The translations under genes were made by a program, and so were the position numbers. The notes under the pieces are model-generated. The model ran no database searches. It was not told where the DNA came from and saw only the letters and a program-made list of their open reading frames with translations. Shown one piece after another: positions 7,565 to 16,093 of a DNA stretch of 64,000 nucleotides. The stretch covers positions 686,071 to 750,070 of the forward strand of contig NZ_LR733284.1 of the NCBI RefSeq assembly GCF_902506375.1. The letters are read 5' to 3'. The first letter of the stretch is position 1, and the number at the start of each line of letters is the position of its first letter. The DNA comes from Microbacterium sp. 8M. Lineage in GTDB: Bacteria; Actinomycetota; Actinomycetes; Actinomycetales; Microbacteriaceae.

Positions 7565-9238
7565 TCAGGGAGCCGGGCAGATCACGATGCCTGAGGATGC
7601 GGCGAGGGGGGATCCGGTCTCACAGGATCCGAAGGTGAGGATCGGGGTGTGCTGCATGGCGGGGGCGTCGAACAGCCCCACGTGGGCGCCGGTCAGCACC
7701 ACGGCCGAGACCGGCCCGCCCCAGGGCTTCGCCGCCAGCCACCGCACGTCGTGATCGCGCATCCACTCGGCGAGCGGCGCGACGGCGGCCCGCTGCTCGG
7801 CGAGGGTCTCGGCTGTCGTCGGCCGCAGCGCGCGCGCGGTGTCGCCGAAGGCTCCCGCAGCCACTACGACGCCCAAGACCGCCGCCGCGACGACCGCGTA
7901 GGCGCGCACGGGTCCGCGTCCGGCCGGCGGCGTGCGCCGGCGCCAGAGAGCCGTCACGGCGCGCACCGAGATCGCGGCGAGCACGGGGGAGAACGCGAAC
8001 ACCCCGACCGCCGGGTGCCGCACCCACAGCGGCAGCTGGGCGGCCTGCGCCCACCAGCCGACGAACGCGAGCAGGCCCACGGCGGATCCGAATCCGAGCG
8101 CGAGCAGCTGCGGATCGCGCTCCCACCAGCGCTGCGTCTGGGGAGCGGGCGAAGGCGCAGCGTCGGCGGGATCCGGGCCCTTCGACGGGCTCAGGGACCG
8201 GACCGACGGCTCCAGGGGCCGGGCCGACGGCTCCAGGGACCGAACCGACGGCTCCAGGGGCCGGGCCGACGGCTCCAGGGACTGAACCGAGCGGCTCAGG
8301 GAGCGGGCCGACGGGCTCAGGGGCCGGACGGGGACGGCTGCCCAGGCCACAGCGACCACCGCCAGCACGACTGCGGCGGTCATCAGCCACCACGGCACGA
8401 ACCACGACCCTGCGAGCGTGCCCAGCTTCTGCGGCACCGTGGTCGGCGCGTAGTGCTGGCCGCCGCTCAGCAGGAAGCCCCCCAGGGCGCGCACATGGCG
8501 CACGTATCCGGCTACGCCCAGGGACACTAGGGCGACGAGCTCCAGCAGCAGGGTCGGCGCGGCTGCCAGCACGAGGGGCGCCCAGGCGCGGCGCAGCGCG
8601 ACGGCGAAGCGCTGCCGGAACGGCGCCGCGGGCGTCAGCAGGAACAGCGCCACCGCGAACGCCGGCAGCGCGAGCAGGGCGATGAGCTTCGCCTGCACCG
8701 CCAGCCCGAGGAGGAGGCCCGCGAGCCACGCGCGGCGCGGCAGCGCGATCAGCGCCCACACGATGAACGCGGCCGCGGCGGTCTCCCCGAGCAGGTCCGC
8801 CGGGCCCTGGATCGGCGACACGCTCTCGGCGGTGTTGAATGCGAGGGGCAGCGCGACCGCGACCAGGGCCCCGAAGCGGCCGGCCACGCGTCGCCCGAGC
8901 ACCGCGCAGCCGATGAGCAGCAGCACCCAGTAGGCGAGCGGCACGAGCCGGGCGCCGATCACCGGATCCGCGCCCAGCGCCAGCACCCCGGCGACCGGCA
9001 GCAGCACCACGGGACCGGTGGAGATGCGCGGATCGAACGGCGTGAGCGTCGAACCGGACAGCGTGCCGTCGCTCGTGTAGCCGAGACCGGCCAGCAGGTT
9101 CCGCGGCACGGTGAGGTTGAACGCCTCGTCCTCCCAGAACCGCAGCACGGTCAGGCTGTGCCACATCACGATCGCGTTCGCGACGACGAGCAGCACGAGC
9201 AGGATCCAGAAAGCGGCTCCGGCGAGGCGGTGCATCAT
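7565..9238 (-). CDS. GT-C type membrane glycosyltransferase
   Basis: 557 residues with about ten membrane segments. After the first segment comes the acidic loop FWEDEAFNLTVPRN (residues 34-47), the position of the catalytic Asp/Glu in GT39/PMT-like GT-C enzymes, which use polyprenyl-phosphate sugars on the outer membrane face. The start ATGATG at 9238 overlaps the stop of the GT2 gene (ATGA), so the two form an operon: the GT2 could make the polyprenyl-phosphate sugar that this enzyme uses. A 50-residue low-complexity insert (RSLEPSARPLEPSV repeats) comes from a dispersed DNA repeat read in frame. Acceptor unknown. Confidence 0.82.
   Translation of the reverse strand: MMHRLAGAAFWILLVLLVVANAIVMWHSLTVLRFWEDEAFNLTVPRNLLAGLGYTSDGTLSGSTLTPFDPRISTGPVVLLPVAGVLALGADPVIGARLVPLAYWVLLLIGCAVLGRRVAGRFGALVAVALPLAFNTAESVSPIQGPADLLGETAAAAFIVWALIALPRRAWLAGLLLGLAVQAKLIALLALPAFAVALFLLTPAAPFRQRFAVALRRAWAPLVLAAAPTLLLELVALVSLGVAGYVRHVRALGGFLLSGGQHYAPTTVPQKLGTLAGSWFVPWWLMTAAVVLAVVAVAWAAVPVRPLSPSARSLSRSVQSLEPSARPLEPSVRSLEPSARPLEPSVRSLSPSKGPDPADAAPSPAPQTQRWWERDPQLLALGFGSAVGLLAFVGWWAQAAQLPLWVRHPAVGVFAFSPVLAAISVRAVTALWRRRTPPAGRGPVRAYAVVAAAVLGVVVAAGAFGDTARALRPTTAETLAEQRAAVAPLAEWMRDHDVRWLAAKPWGGPVSAVVLTGAHVGLFDAPAMQHTPILTFGSCETGSPLAASSGIVICPAP
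8176..8329. repeat. Degenerate dispersed repeat expanded inside the GT-C gene
   Basis: Six to seven imperfect units of GGGACCG-ACGGCTCCAGG type follow a recognisable copy of the genome repeat (CCCTTCGACGGGCTCAGGGA at 8180). On the coding strand they read LSPSKGP...RSLEPSARPLEPSV with no stop, in a loop between two predicted membrane segments. Confidence 0.88.
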
Positions 9239-10086
9239 GCGGATCCGGATCCGTCGGCAGCTGAGGAGGCGGACGCACGACCCGATCCGGATCCGCCGGC
9301 GTGCGGCTCGTCGGTGCGGGCGAACGAGAGCGCCCGCAGGGGCGCGCCGGGGCGCAAGGACCAGTCCCACACCTCGCGCAGCGCATCGAGGGCGAACCGC
9401 ACGAGCTTGCGCGGCGGCAGCGAGGGGCGCGCAACCCGGCCCCACATGGTGCCGGTGCTCGAGGCGCCGCGGCGCGGGATGGAGCGCACCCGCAGATACC
9501 GCACGGTGAGTCCGGCCCGCACCTCGGCGAGCGAGAAATGCACGTGCGGCACGAGCGCGTCGGAGGGCACCGCGTTGACCAGCAGCTGGAGCGCCTCCGG
9601 GCGGTACACGCGCAGGGGCGTGTTCACGTCGGGCACGCCCCGCCCGACGAAGGTCGCGATGAGCAGCCGCACGCAGGCGGTGAGCGCGCGCCGGTACCAG
9701 GCGTCGGTGCGCGAATGGCGCACGCCGTGCACCACGTCGGCACCGGTGTTGCCGAGGGCCTGCGCGGCTGCCGCGATCTCTGAGCCGAGGAACTGCCCGT
9801 CGCCGTCGACGTGCACCACGGCATCGGGGGAGAGGGCGAGGCCGGCGCGGTACGCGGCAAGGGCGGTGGGGCCGTGGCCCCGGTTCACCGGCTGGGTCTG
9901 CACGTCGACGTCCGCGATCCCCGAGAGCGCGGCGGCGGTGCCGTCGGTGGAGCGGTCGTCGGCGACGACGAAGGTCACCCGCTCCGCGAGCGGAACGAGG
10001 GCCGAGCGGATCTCGTCGATGAACCCGCCGATGCCCTCGGCTTCGTTGTAAGCCGGCATCACGACGGCCAGATGGGCGTACTGCAC
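9235..10086 (-). CDS. GT2 glycosyltransferase, polyprenyl-phosphate sugar synthase-like
   Basis: 283 residues with a GT-A fold: VVMPAYNEAEGIGGFIDEI at the N-terminus, the nucleotide-binding VADDRSTDGT, and the metal-binding HVDGDGQ. It resembles DPM1-type enzymes that move a sugar from GDP- or UDP-sugar to polyprenyl phosphate, and lacks a C-terminal membrane pair. The last ~20 residues are Gly/Ser/Ala-rich (GGSGSGRASASSAADGSGSA) and are encoded by GGATCCGGATCC-type repeats, so the true functional end is earlier. It is transcribed divergently from gtrA and overlaps the GT-C gene. Confidence 0.85.
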   Translation of the reverse strand: MQYAHLAVVMPAYNEAEGIGGFIDEIRSALVPLAERVTFVVADDRSTDGTAAALSGIADVDVQTQPVNRGHGPTALAAYRAGLALSPDAVVHVDGDGQFLGSEIAAAAQALGNTGADVVHGVRHSRTDAWYRRALTACVRLLIATFVGRGVPDVNTPLRVYRPEALQLLVNAVPSDALVPHVHFSLAEVRAGLTVRYLRVRSIPRRGASSTGTMWGRVARPSLPPRKLVRFALDALREVWDWSLRPGAPLRALSFARTDEPHAGGSGSGRASASSAADGSGSA

Positions 10087-10157
10087 TCGAACCTCAGATG
10101 TCGGCGGATGAGGAGGCGGAAAGCGCCGCGCCTTCCCCCGGGTATTCTAGTAGGGCT

Positions 10158-10622
10158 ATGGATCGCCGCTCCCGGTTGCGCCGTCTGGCGGGAGTCGGCA
10201 CCCGCTTCCTGATCGTCGGCGGTATCAGCACCCTCATCGAGGTCGGCGCCTTCAACCTCTTCGTCTACGCCTTCGGGTGGGACCTCGTCGTCGCGAAGGT
10301 CGGCGCCTCCCTGGTCGCCCTGATCAACGCCTACTTCGGCAATCGCGAGTGGGCGTTCCGGCACCGCGACCGCCGCGGACGCGTGGCCGAGATCGTGCTC
10401 TTCCTCGGCGTGAACCTGGTCTGCACCCTGCTCGGCGCGGGCCTGGTGTGGCTCGGTGCCGAGGCGGTCGAGGTGCTCACCGGGCATGCGCCGGGGCCGG
10501 CGCTCGTCAACATCGTGAACCTCGGAAGCATCGCGGTGATCGTGGTCGTGCGCTTCCTGCTGTACCACTACGTCGTGTTCCGGCACGCGCCGAAGGCCGC
10601 GCCGAGCGACGTCTCGGCCTGA
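10158..10622 (+). CDS. GtrA-family membrane protein
   Basis: 154 residues with four membrane segments in the GtrA pattern (RFLIVGGISTLIEVGAFNLF, VGASLVALINAYFGNREWAF, then two more). GtrA-like proteins are thought to flip or hold polyprenyl-linked sugars, which suits the divergent GT2/GT-C pair. I chose ATG 10158 over 10098: a TATTCT -10 element at 10143-10148 places the transcript start at or next to this ATG, so the mRNA is probably leaderless. The longer form adds 20 Ser/Ala-rich residues. Confidence 0.85.
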   Translation: MDRRSRLRRLAGVGTRFLIVGGISTLIEVGAFNLFVYAFGWDLVVAKVGASLVALINAYFGNREWAFRHRDRRGRVAEIVLFLGVNLVCTLLGAGLVWLGAEAVEVLTGHAPGPALVNIVNLGSIAVIVVVRFLLYHYVVFRHAPKAAPSDVSA

Positions 10623-10670
10623 GGGCCGCCCGCTCCTGCTCGCGCGACGCGGCGAACGGATCCGATCCGC

Positions 10671-12248
10671 TCAGCTCGCGCGGGCGCGCAGGTCCTTGCG
10701 GAGGATCTTGCCCGACGCCGACTTCGGGATCACGTCGATGAACTCGACCAGGCGCACCTTCTCGTGCGGGGCGACGTGCGCCGCGACGTGGGCCTTCACG
10801 CCGTCCTCGTCCAGGGACGCACCGGACTGCAGCACCACGAACGCCTTCGGCACCTCCTGGCCGTCCTCGTCGGGTGCACCGATCACCGCCGCGTCGGCGA
10901 TCGCCGGATGCTCCAGGAGCACCGCCTCGAGCACGGCCGGCGCGACCTGGTAGCCCTTGTACTTGATGAGCTCCTTGAGGCGGTCCACGATCCGGAACAC
11001 GCCCTCGGCCGTCACCGTGGCGACGTCGCCGGTGTGCAGCCAGCCGTGGGCGTCGAGCATCTCGGCGGTCGCGTCGGGGCGGTTCAGGTAGCCCTTCATC
11101 ACCTGCGGGCCGCGGATCAGCAGCTCGCCGGGTTCGCTCGGGCCCTCGGCGGGCACGGCGACGTCGGATCCGTCCTCGGCGATCAGACGCGCCTCCGTGT
11201 TCGGGATGAGCAGGCCCACGGAGGAGAGGTCGATGTCGTCGCGCTCGAGCGGGATGGTGTGGGTCACCGGGCTGGTCTCGGTCATCCCGTAGCCCTGCCG
11301 CACGGCGCAGTCGAGGCGTTCGGCGACCGCGTGGGCGAGCGCGCCGTCCAGCGGTGCGGCGCCGGAGAACACCACCTTGACGGAGCTCATGTCGTACTGC
11401 CCGACCAGCGGGTGCTTGGCGAGGGCGACCGCGATCGGCGGCGCGATGAACAGCCACGTGGTGCGGTGCTCCGCGATGATGCGCAGGAACTCGACGAGGT
11501 CGAACTTGGGCATCGTGACGAGCGTGGCGCGCAGCCGTACCGCGAGGTTCAGCAGCACGGTCATGCCGTAGATGTGGAAGAACGGCAGCACGGCGAGGAC
11601 CCGGTCGTCATCGTTCAGGTCGATCGAGATCGTGCTCTGCGCGACGTTCGCGATGAGGTTGCGGTGCGTGAGCATGACGCCCTTGGGGCGGCCGGTGGTG
11701 CCGGACGAGTACGGCAGCACCGCGACGTGCGTGGCGGGATCGAACGACACCTCCGGCGCGGGGCGGCCCTCGGCGAGCAGGTCGCGCAACGACGGGTGCC
11801 CCTCCGCGCCGTCGAGGACGATGAGATGGTCGGCGGGAAGGCCGAGCTGCTCCGCGGCGGCCCGAGCCTGCGGCAGCAGCGGGCTGACCGTGATGAGCCA
11901 GGCTGCGGAGGCGTCCCTCAGCTGGTTCGCGATCTCGTCGGCCGTGTACAGCGCGTTGATCGTGGTTGCCGTGGCGCCGGCGCGCAGGATCCCGTGGAAC
12001 ACCGTCGCGAACGCAGGCACGTTCGGGCAGAGCAGGCCCACGGCGTCGCCCACGCCGATCCCGCGCGCGGCGAGAGCGCCGGCGAAGAGGTCGATCTGGC
12101 CGACGAGCTGGCGGTACGTCGTCTCCGCTCCGGACATCCCGTCGATGAGCGCGACCCGGTCCAGGTCGTCCTCGGATATGCCGCCGAAGAGGTATTCGTG
12201 GATGGAGACCGCGGGGATCTCGACATCCGGGAACGTGCTGCTGACCAT
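10671..12248 (-). CDS. AMP-dependent acyl/aryl-CoA synthetase (4CL-like)
   Basis: 525 residues of the ANL superfamily. The phosphate loop YSSGTTGRPKG is at residues 180-190, followed by YGMTETSPVTH, the GELLIRGPQVMKGYLNRP and HTGDVA segments, the hinge IVDRLKELIKYKGYQV and the catalytic lysine in PKSASGKILRKDL. It activates a carboxylic acid as acyl-AMP and then as CoA thioester; the pattern is closest to 4-coumarate-CoA ligases, but the substrate is not readable. ATG 12248 has GGAGAT eight bases upstream. It is unrelated to the glycan genes around it and lies alone between gtrA and truA. Confidence 0.9.
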   Translation of the reverse strand: MVSSTFPDVEIPAVSIHEYLFGGISEDDLDRVALIDGMSGAETTYRQLVGQIDLFAGALAARGIGVGDAVGLLCPNVPAFATVFHGILRAGATATTINALYTADEIANQLRDASAAWLITVSPLLPQARAAAEQLGLPADHLIVLDGAEGHPSLRDLLAEGRPAPEVSFDPATHVAVLPYSSGTTGRPKGVMLTHRNLIANVAQSTISIDLNDDDRVLAVLPFFHIYGMTVLLNLAVRLRATLVTMPKFDLVEFLRIIAEHRTTWLFIAPPIAVALAKHPLVGQYDMSSVKVVFSGAAPLDGALAHAVAERLDCAVRQGYGMTETSPVTHTIPLERDDIDLSSVGLLIPNTEARLIAEDGSDVAVPAEGPSEPGELLIRGPQVMKGYLNRPDATAEMLDAHGWLHTGDVATVTAEGVFRIVDRLKELIKYKGYQVAPAVLEAVLLEHPAIADAAVIGAPDEDGQEVPKAFVVLQSGASLDEDGVKAHVAAHVAPHEKVRLVEFIDVIPKSASGKILRKDLRARAS

Positions 12249-12433
12249 GGGATCTCCTTCGATCTCGGTCCTCGCCGCCGGCTCGGGCGCCGACGCTGGC
12301 TTCCTGCGATTCAGTGTCGCACATATTGAGACTGAGTCCCAGGGCGGATCCGGATCCGCACCGGTGCCGGAACCGTCCCGGAGCCACATTCTGCCGCACC
12401 GCACCACACTCCTGCACTCGCTACCCTGGATCC

Positions 12434-13315
12434 GTGCGCATCCGTCTCGACATTGCCTATGACGGCACTCATTTCCGGGGCTGGGCGAAGCAGCCGGGGC
12501 TGCGCACTGTGCAGGGCACGCTCGAGGAGGCCCTCGCGCGGATCGTCGGCCCGGGCGCCGGCGCAGAGCCCGGCGACCCGCACGCGGGGCCGCGGCTCGT
12601 CGTCGCCGGACGCACCGACGCGGGCGTGCACGCCACCGGGCAGGTCGCGCACGTCGACCTGGACGACCGGCAGTGGGCGCGGGTCGTCACGCGCAACGGC
12701 AGGGCGGCGATGGATCCCGCCGGCTCGCTCGCATCCCGGATCCGCGGCGTGCTGGGACAGTACCCGGATGTCACGGTCTCGCGCAGTTCGCTCGCGCCGG
12801 AGGGCTTCGACGCCCGGTTCTCGGCGGTGTGGCGCCGCTACCGGTACCGGCTCGCGGACGCCCGCGCCGGATACGACCCGCTGCTGCGGCACGACACCAC
12901 GACCATCCGAGCGGCGCTCGACGAGAGTGCGATGGACGCCGCCGCCCGGACGCTGATCGGCCTGCACGACTTCGCCGCGTACTGCAAGCCGCGCGAGGAG
13001 GGCACGACGATCCGCACACTGCTGGACTACCGGTGGACGCGGGATCCGGCCGGCGTGCTCGTCGCCGAGGTGAAGGCCGACGCGTTCTGCCACAGCATGG
13101 TGCGCGCGCTCGTGGGCGCCTGCGCGGCCGTGGGGGAGGGGCGCCTCGAGGTCGGCGACCTGGTGCGGCTGCGCGACGAGCTCACCCGCACCAGTGCGTT
13201 CAAGGTGCTCGCCGCGCGCGGGCTCACGCTCACCGAGGTGGGCTACCCGGCGGACGAGCTGCTGGCCGCGCGCGCCGAGCAGACCCGCAACCGCCGCGAC
13301 AACGACGACGACTGA
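12434..13315 (+). CDS. truA: tRNA pseudouridine(38-40) synthase
   Basis: 293 residues with the TruA catalytic motif AGRTDAGVHA (Asp62), AYDGTHFRGWAKQP near the start, and FSAVWRRYRYRL. It converts uridines 38-40 of the tRNA anticodon arm to pseudouridine. GTG 12434 is chosen: TACCCT at 12422-12427 ends seven bases before it, so the transcript is probably leaderless; an ATG 120 bases upstream adds non-conserved residues. In related genomes truA follows rplQ; here four genes lie between them. Confidence 0.95.
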   Translation: MRIRLDIAYDGTHFRGWAKQPGLRTVQGTLEEALARIVGPGAGAEPGDPHAGPRLVVAGRTDAGVHATGQVAHVDLDDRQWARVVTRNGRAAMDPAGSLASRIRGVLGQYPDVTVSRSSLAPEGFDARFSAVWRRYRYRLADARAGYDPLLRHDTTTIRAALDESAMDAAARTLIGLHDFAAYCKPREEGTTIRTLLDYRWTRDPAGVLVAEVKADAFCHSMVRALVGACAAVGEGRLEVGDLVRLRDELTRTSAFKVLAARGLTLTEVGYPADELLAARAEQTRNRRDNDDD

Positions 13316-13320
13316 CCCGG

Positions 13321-13555
13321 ATCCGCCGGTGGTCGCTGAGCCTGTCGAAGGGACCTCGCGTGCCCGGGCGCTTCGACAAGCTCAGCGACCGTGGATCGGA
13401 TCCGCCGGTGGTCCCTGAGCCTGTCGAAGGGACCGCGCGTGCCCGGATCCGGATCCGCCCCTGGTCGCTGAGCCTGTCGAAGGGACCTCGCGTGCGCCCG
13501 GATCCGGATCCGCCGCTGGTCCCTGAGCCTGTCGAAGGGACCTCGCGTGCCCGGA
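13321..13555. repeat. Array of dispersed CTGTCGAAG repeats
   Basis: Four direct units of about 52-57 bp (at about 13321, 13399, 13451 and 13507), each CCGCCGGTGGTC[GC]CTGAGCC + TGTCGAAGGGACCTCGCGTG + CCCGG, plus one inverted unit at 13370-13393 (GCTTCGACAAGCTCAGCGAC). Each unit is an imperfect inverted repeat and is separated by GGATCCGGATCC-type sequence. Single copies occur at 5616, 8180 and 23896. The array fills the truA-EEP gap (319 bp); nothing else is visible there except the -10 element of the next gene. Confidence 0.92.
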
Positions 13556-13634
13556 CCCGGATCCGCATCCCAACATCCGATGAACTCCGGCTTCTGCTCA
13601 GGAAGGCGACGGCGCGCGCGAGTACCGTGGTGGC

Positions 13635-14303
13635 GTGCGGATCATCTCCTACAACCTGCGCAAGCACCGGGCGGCGCATGAGCTCGACGACCTCGTCGAC
13701 GCGCACGACCCGGATGTGCTGTGCCTGCAGGAGGGCGACACGGCGTCGCTGCCGGAGCGCACCGGGGATCTGGTGCTCGCGCACACCACGCAGCGCAATC
13801 GGCTGGGTCTCGCGATCTACTACCGCGAGAACCGGTTCCGCCTCGTCGACATGGCGGCCGTCTCGGTGAAGAAGTCGCTGCACGACCACGTGCTGCGCCC
13901 CGCGCACGAACGACTGCTGGGTGTGCGGCTGCGCGACATCGACGCCGGGCGCGACTTCCTCGTCGCCTCGCTGCACGCGGCACCGCTCACGGCCCGCAAC
14001 GCTCTGCGACGGGATCAGATCCGCGCCGCGCTGTCGGAGCTCTCGGAGCTCGGCTGGGGGCTGCCGCAGCTCATCGTCGGCGACTTCAACTACCCGGTGT
14101 TCAAGGAGCGGCTCAGCGAGCACATGCGCGACGTCGGCTACGAGCTCGTGATGAGCGACCAGCACACGTACACGCGGTACCGGGTGTTCCGCGGTTTCTA
14201 CGACTTCGCCGCAGCATCCGGGTTCGTGGTGGAGTCGGTGCGCACGCTGCCGCAGGGGGAGTCGGATCACATGCCGATCCTGGTGACGGCCACCCCGACG
14301 TAG
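13635..14303 (+). CDS. Endonuclease/exonuclease/phosphatase (EEP) family protein
   Basis: 222 residues with every EEP active-site block: Asn in SYNLRKH, Glu in CLQEGD, His in LHAAPL, the Asp-Asn pair in VGDFNYP and the Asp-His pair in ESDHMP. Members hydrolyse phosphodiesters in nucleic acids, lipids or sugar phosphates; no signal peptide is present, so it acts in the cytoplasm. GTG 13635 is preceded by TACCGT at 13623-13628, suggesting a leaderless transcript. Its last codons and stop (ACCCCGACGTAG) form the first unit of the downstream tandem array. Substrate unknown. Confidence 0.87.
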   Translation: MRIISYNLRKHRAAHELDDLVDAHDPDVLCLQEGDTASLPERTGDLVLAHTTQRNRLGLAIYYRENRFRLVDMAAVSVKKSLHDHVLRPAHERLLGVRLRDIDAGRDFLVASLHAAPLTARNALRRDQIRAALSELSELGWGLPQLIVGDFNYPVFKERLSEHMRDVGYELVMSDQHTYTRYRVFRGFYDFAAASGFVVESVRTLPQGESDHMPILVTATPT

Positions 14304-14395
14304 CCCGCGCCGCCCGCCGCGACGTAGCCGACCCCGACGTAGCCGACCCCGCCGACCCCGACGTAGCCGACCCCGCCGACCCCGACGTAGCCCGG
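14293..14395. repeat. Tandem repeat grown from the EEP gene end
   Basis: Five copies of CCCCGACGTAG or a close variant, spaced by GCCGACC units (full unit about 24 bp: GACGTAGCCGACCCCGCCGA plus CCCC). The first unit is the stop region of the gene, and every later copy keeps the TAG. The 321-bp gap to the next gene also holds the inverted repeat at 14412-14471; otherwise nothing is visible. Confidence 0.9.
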
Positions 14396-14411
14396 CGCCG
14401 CCCGCACCCGT

Positions 14412-14471
14412 GTTCAGGTCGCATTTTCGGCTGTTCCCGCCAACGGGAAGCGCAGTTTTCGCGACCTGAAC
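14412..14471. repeat. Imperfect inverted repeat D
   Basis: GTTCAGGTCGC-ATTTTCGGC-TGTTCCCG and CGGGAAGCGC-AGTTTTCGCGACCTGAAC form a 60-base imperfect palindrome with an 11-bp perfect outer stem. Its sequence is unrelated to palindromes A-C, but the size and intergenic position are alike. It could terminate the EEP transcript. Confidence 0.8.
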
Positions 14472-14624
14472 CATAGGGCCAAGGGCCAGGGGCCGGGATA
14501 CAGGCATCGGACGGCCGGGGATCCCGCATCCGACCCGGGTGTCACGCCAACCGTTCACCGGCTGGTCGCCGGAGAGACGCCTGCCCGACGCACGCCGGTG
14601 AGACGGGCGCGGTGTGGTGTCCTC

Positions 14625-15935
14625 ATGCGGATGTCTGTGATCGGCTGCGGGTATCTCGGCGCCGTGCACGCGGCGGCGATGGCGTCGATCGGCCACGACG
14701 TGGTGGGTATCGACACGGACCCCGAACGGATCTCCGCGCTCGCCGCGGGTCGGGCGCCGTTCTTCGAGCCCGACCTGGACGCGCTGCTGGCCCAGGGCGT
14801 CGCAAGCGGCAGCCTGACGTTCAGCGCCGACATCGCGGACGCCCGTGGCGCCGAGCTGCACTTCCTGGCCGTCGGCACCCCGCAGCAGCCCGACGGATCG
14901 GCCGCCGACCTGCGCTACGTGCATGCCGCGGTCAACGCGCTGCTCCCGCACCTGCGCCCGGGCGACGTGGTGGCGGGCAAGTCGACCGTTCCCGTGGGCA
15001 CCGCCGCGGGCCTCGCCGAGCGCGTGGCGGCCGTGGGGGCGACCCTGGTGTGGAACCCGGAGTTCCTCCGCGAGGGCTGGGCCGTGCGCGACACTCTGCA
15101 CCCGGACCGCCTCGTGGTCGGCGCGGCCGCCGGTGCGGAGGGCGACCGGGCCGTCGCGGTGCTGCGGGAGGCGTACGCCGATGCGATCGCCGGGGGGAGC
15201 CCGTTCCTGGTCACCGACCTGGCCACCGCCGAGCTCGTGAAGGGAGCGGCGAACGCGTTCCTCGCCACGAAGATCTCGTTCATCAACGCGATGGCGGAGA
15301 TCGCCGAGGCCGCCGGCGCCGACGTCACGCGGCTCGCCGACGCGATCGGGTACGACGAGCGGATCGGGCGGCGCTTCCTCGGCGCCGGGATCGGGTTCGG
15401 CGGCGGCTGCCTGCCCAAGGACATCCGCGCCTTCGCCGCGCGGGCAGAGGAGCTGGGCCGCGGAGCGTCGGTCGGGTTCCTCCGCGAGGTCGACGCGATC
15501 AACCTGCGCCGGCGCGAGCACGCGGTGCGGCTCGTCGTGGACGCGTTCGGCGGCAGCGTCGTGGGCAAGCGCATCACGATGCTCGGCGCGGCGTTCAAGC
15601 CGCACAGCGACGACGTGCGTGACTCGCCGGCGCTGGAGGTCGCGATCCGGCTGCGCGGCATGGGCGCGAAGGTGCGGGTGACGGATCCGGAGGCGCTGCG
15701 CAATGCCGCCGCCGTGCACCCGCAGCTGAAGTACGTCGCGGACCGCGACAAGGCCCTGAAGGGCGCGGATGCGGTCGTGCTGGTGACGGAGTGGGATCTG
15801 TACCGCCGCGAGTTGACGCCGGAGCACGCCTCCGCTCTCACCCGGGGCCGGATCATCGTCGACGGCCGCAACTGCCTGGATCCGGAGGAATGGCGGGCGG
15901 CGGGCTGGACGTACCGGGGCATGGGGCGGCCGTAG
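14625..15935 (+). CDS. ugd: UDP-glucose/GDP-mannose 6-dehydrogenase family, copy 1
   Basis: 436 residues. NAD-binding GCGYLG at residues 7-12, the active-site lysine in TAELVKGAANAF (about 206) and catalytic Cys262 in [10 protein letters not shown] are present. It oxidises a UDP-hexose to the uronic acid in two NAD-dependent steps, giving an acidic sugar for surface glycans. ATG 14625 is chosen by comparison with copy 2 (24190-25500), which has the same length without gaps and roughly three quarters identical residues by eye. UDP-glucose is the likelier substrate, but GDP-mannose cannot be excluded. Confidence 0.9.
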   Translation: MRMSVIGCGYLGAVHAAAMASIGHDVVGIDTDPERISALAAGRAPFFEPDLDALLAQGVASGSLTFSADIADARGAELHFLAVGTPQQPDGSAADLRYVHAAVNALLPHLRPGDVVAGKSTVPVGTAAGLAERVAAVGATLVWNPEFLREGWAVRDTLHPDRLVVGAAAGAEGDRAVAVLREAYADAIAGGSPFLVTDLATAELVKGAANAFLATKISFINAMAEIAEAAGADVTRLADAIGYDERIGRRFLGAGIGFGGGCLPKDIRAFAARAEELGRGASVGFLREVDAINLRRREHAVRLVVDAFGGSVVGKRITMLGAAFKPHSDDVRDSPALEVAIRLRGMGAKVRVTDPEALRNAAAVHPQLKYVADRDKALKGADAVVLVTEWDLYRRELTPEHASALTRGRIIVDGRNCLDPEEWRAAGWTYRGMGRP

Positions 15936-16093
15936 GCGCATCCCGGGCATCGCTGTGTCCTGCGTCGGGGAGGCGGCCCAGGAGGAGCCGACGCCTCGCG
16001 CCCTGTGGCGGACGAGTCGCGACCAGGATCCCGGGAACGGATCCGCTTCTCGATAGAGTCGGGTACTGCGTCGACCGGGGAAGGCGGGAGCGG

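Noticed and set aside
13321..13555. CRISPR array
   Set aside because: Units are themselves imperfect palindromes of a dispersed family, one is inverted, spacers are alike rather than unique, and no cas gene is present.
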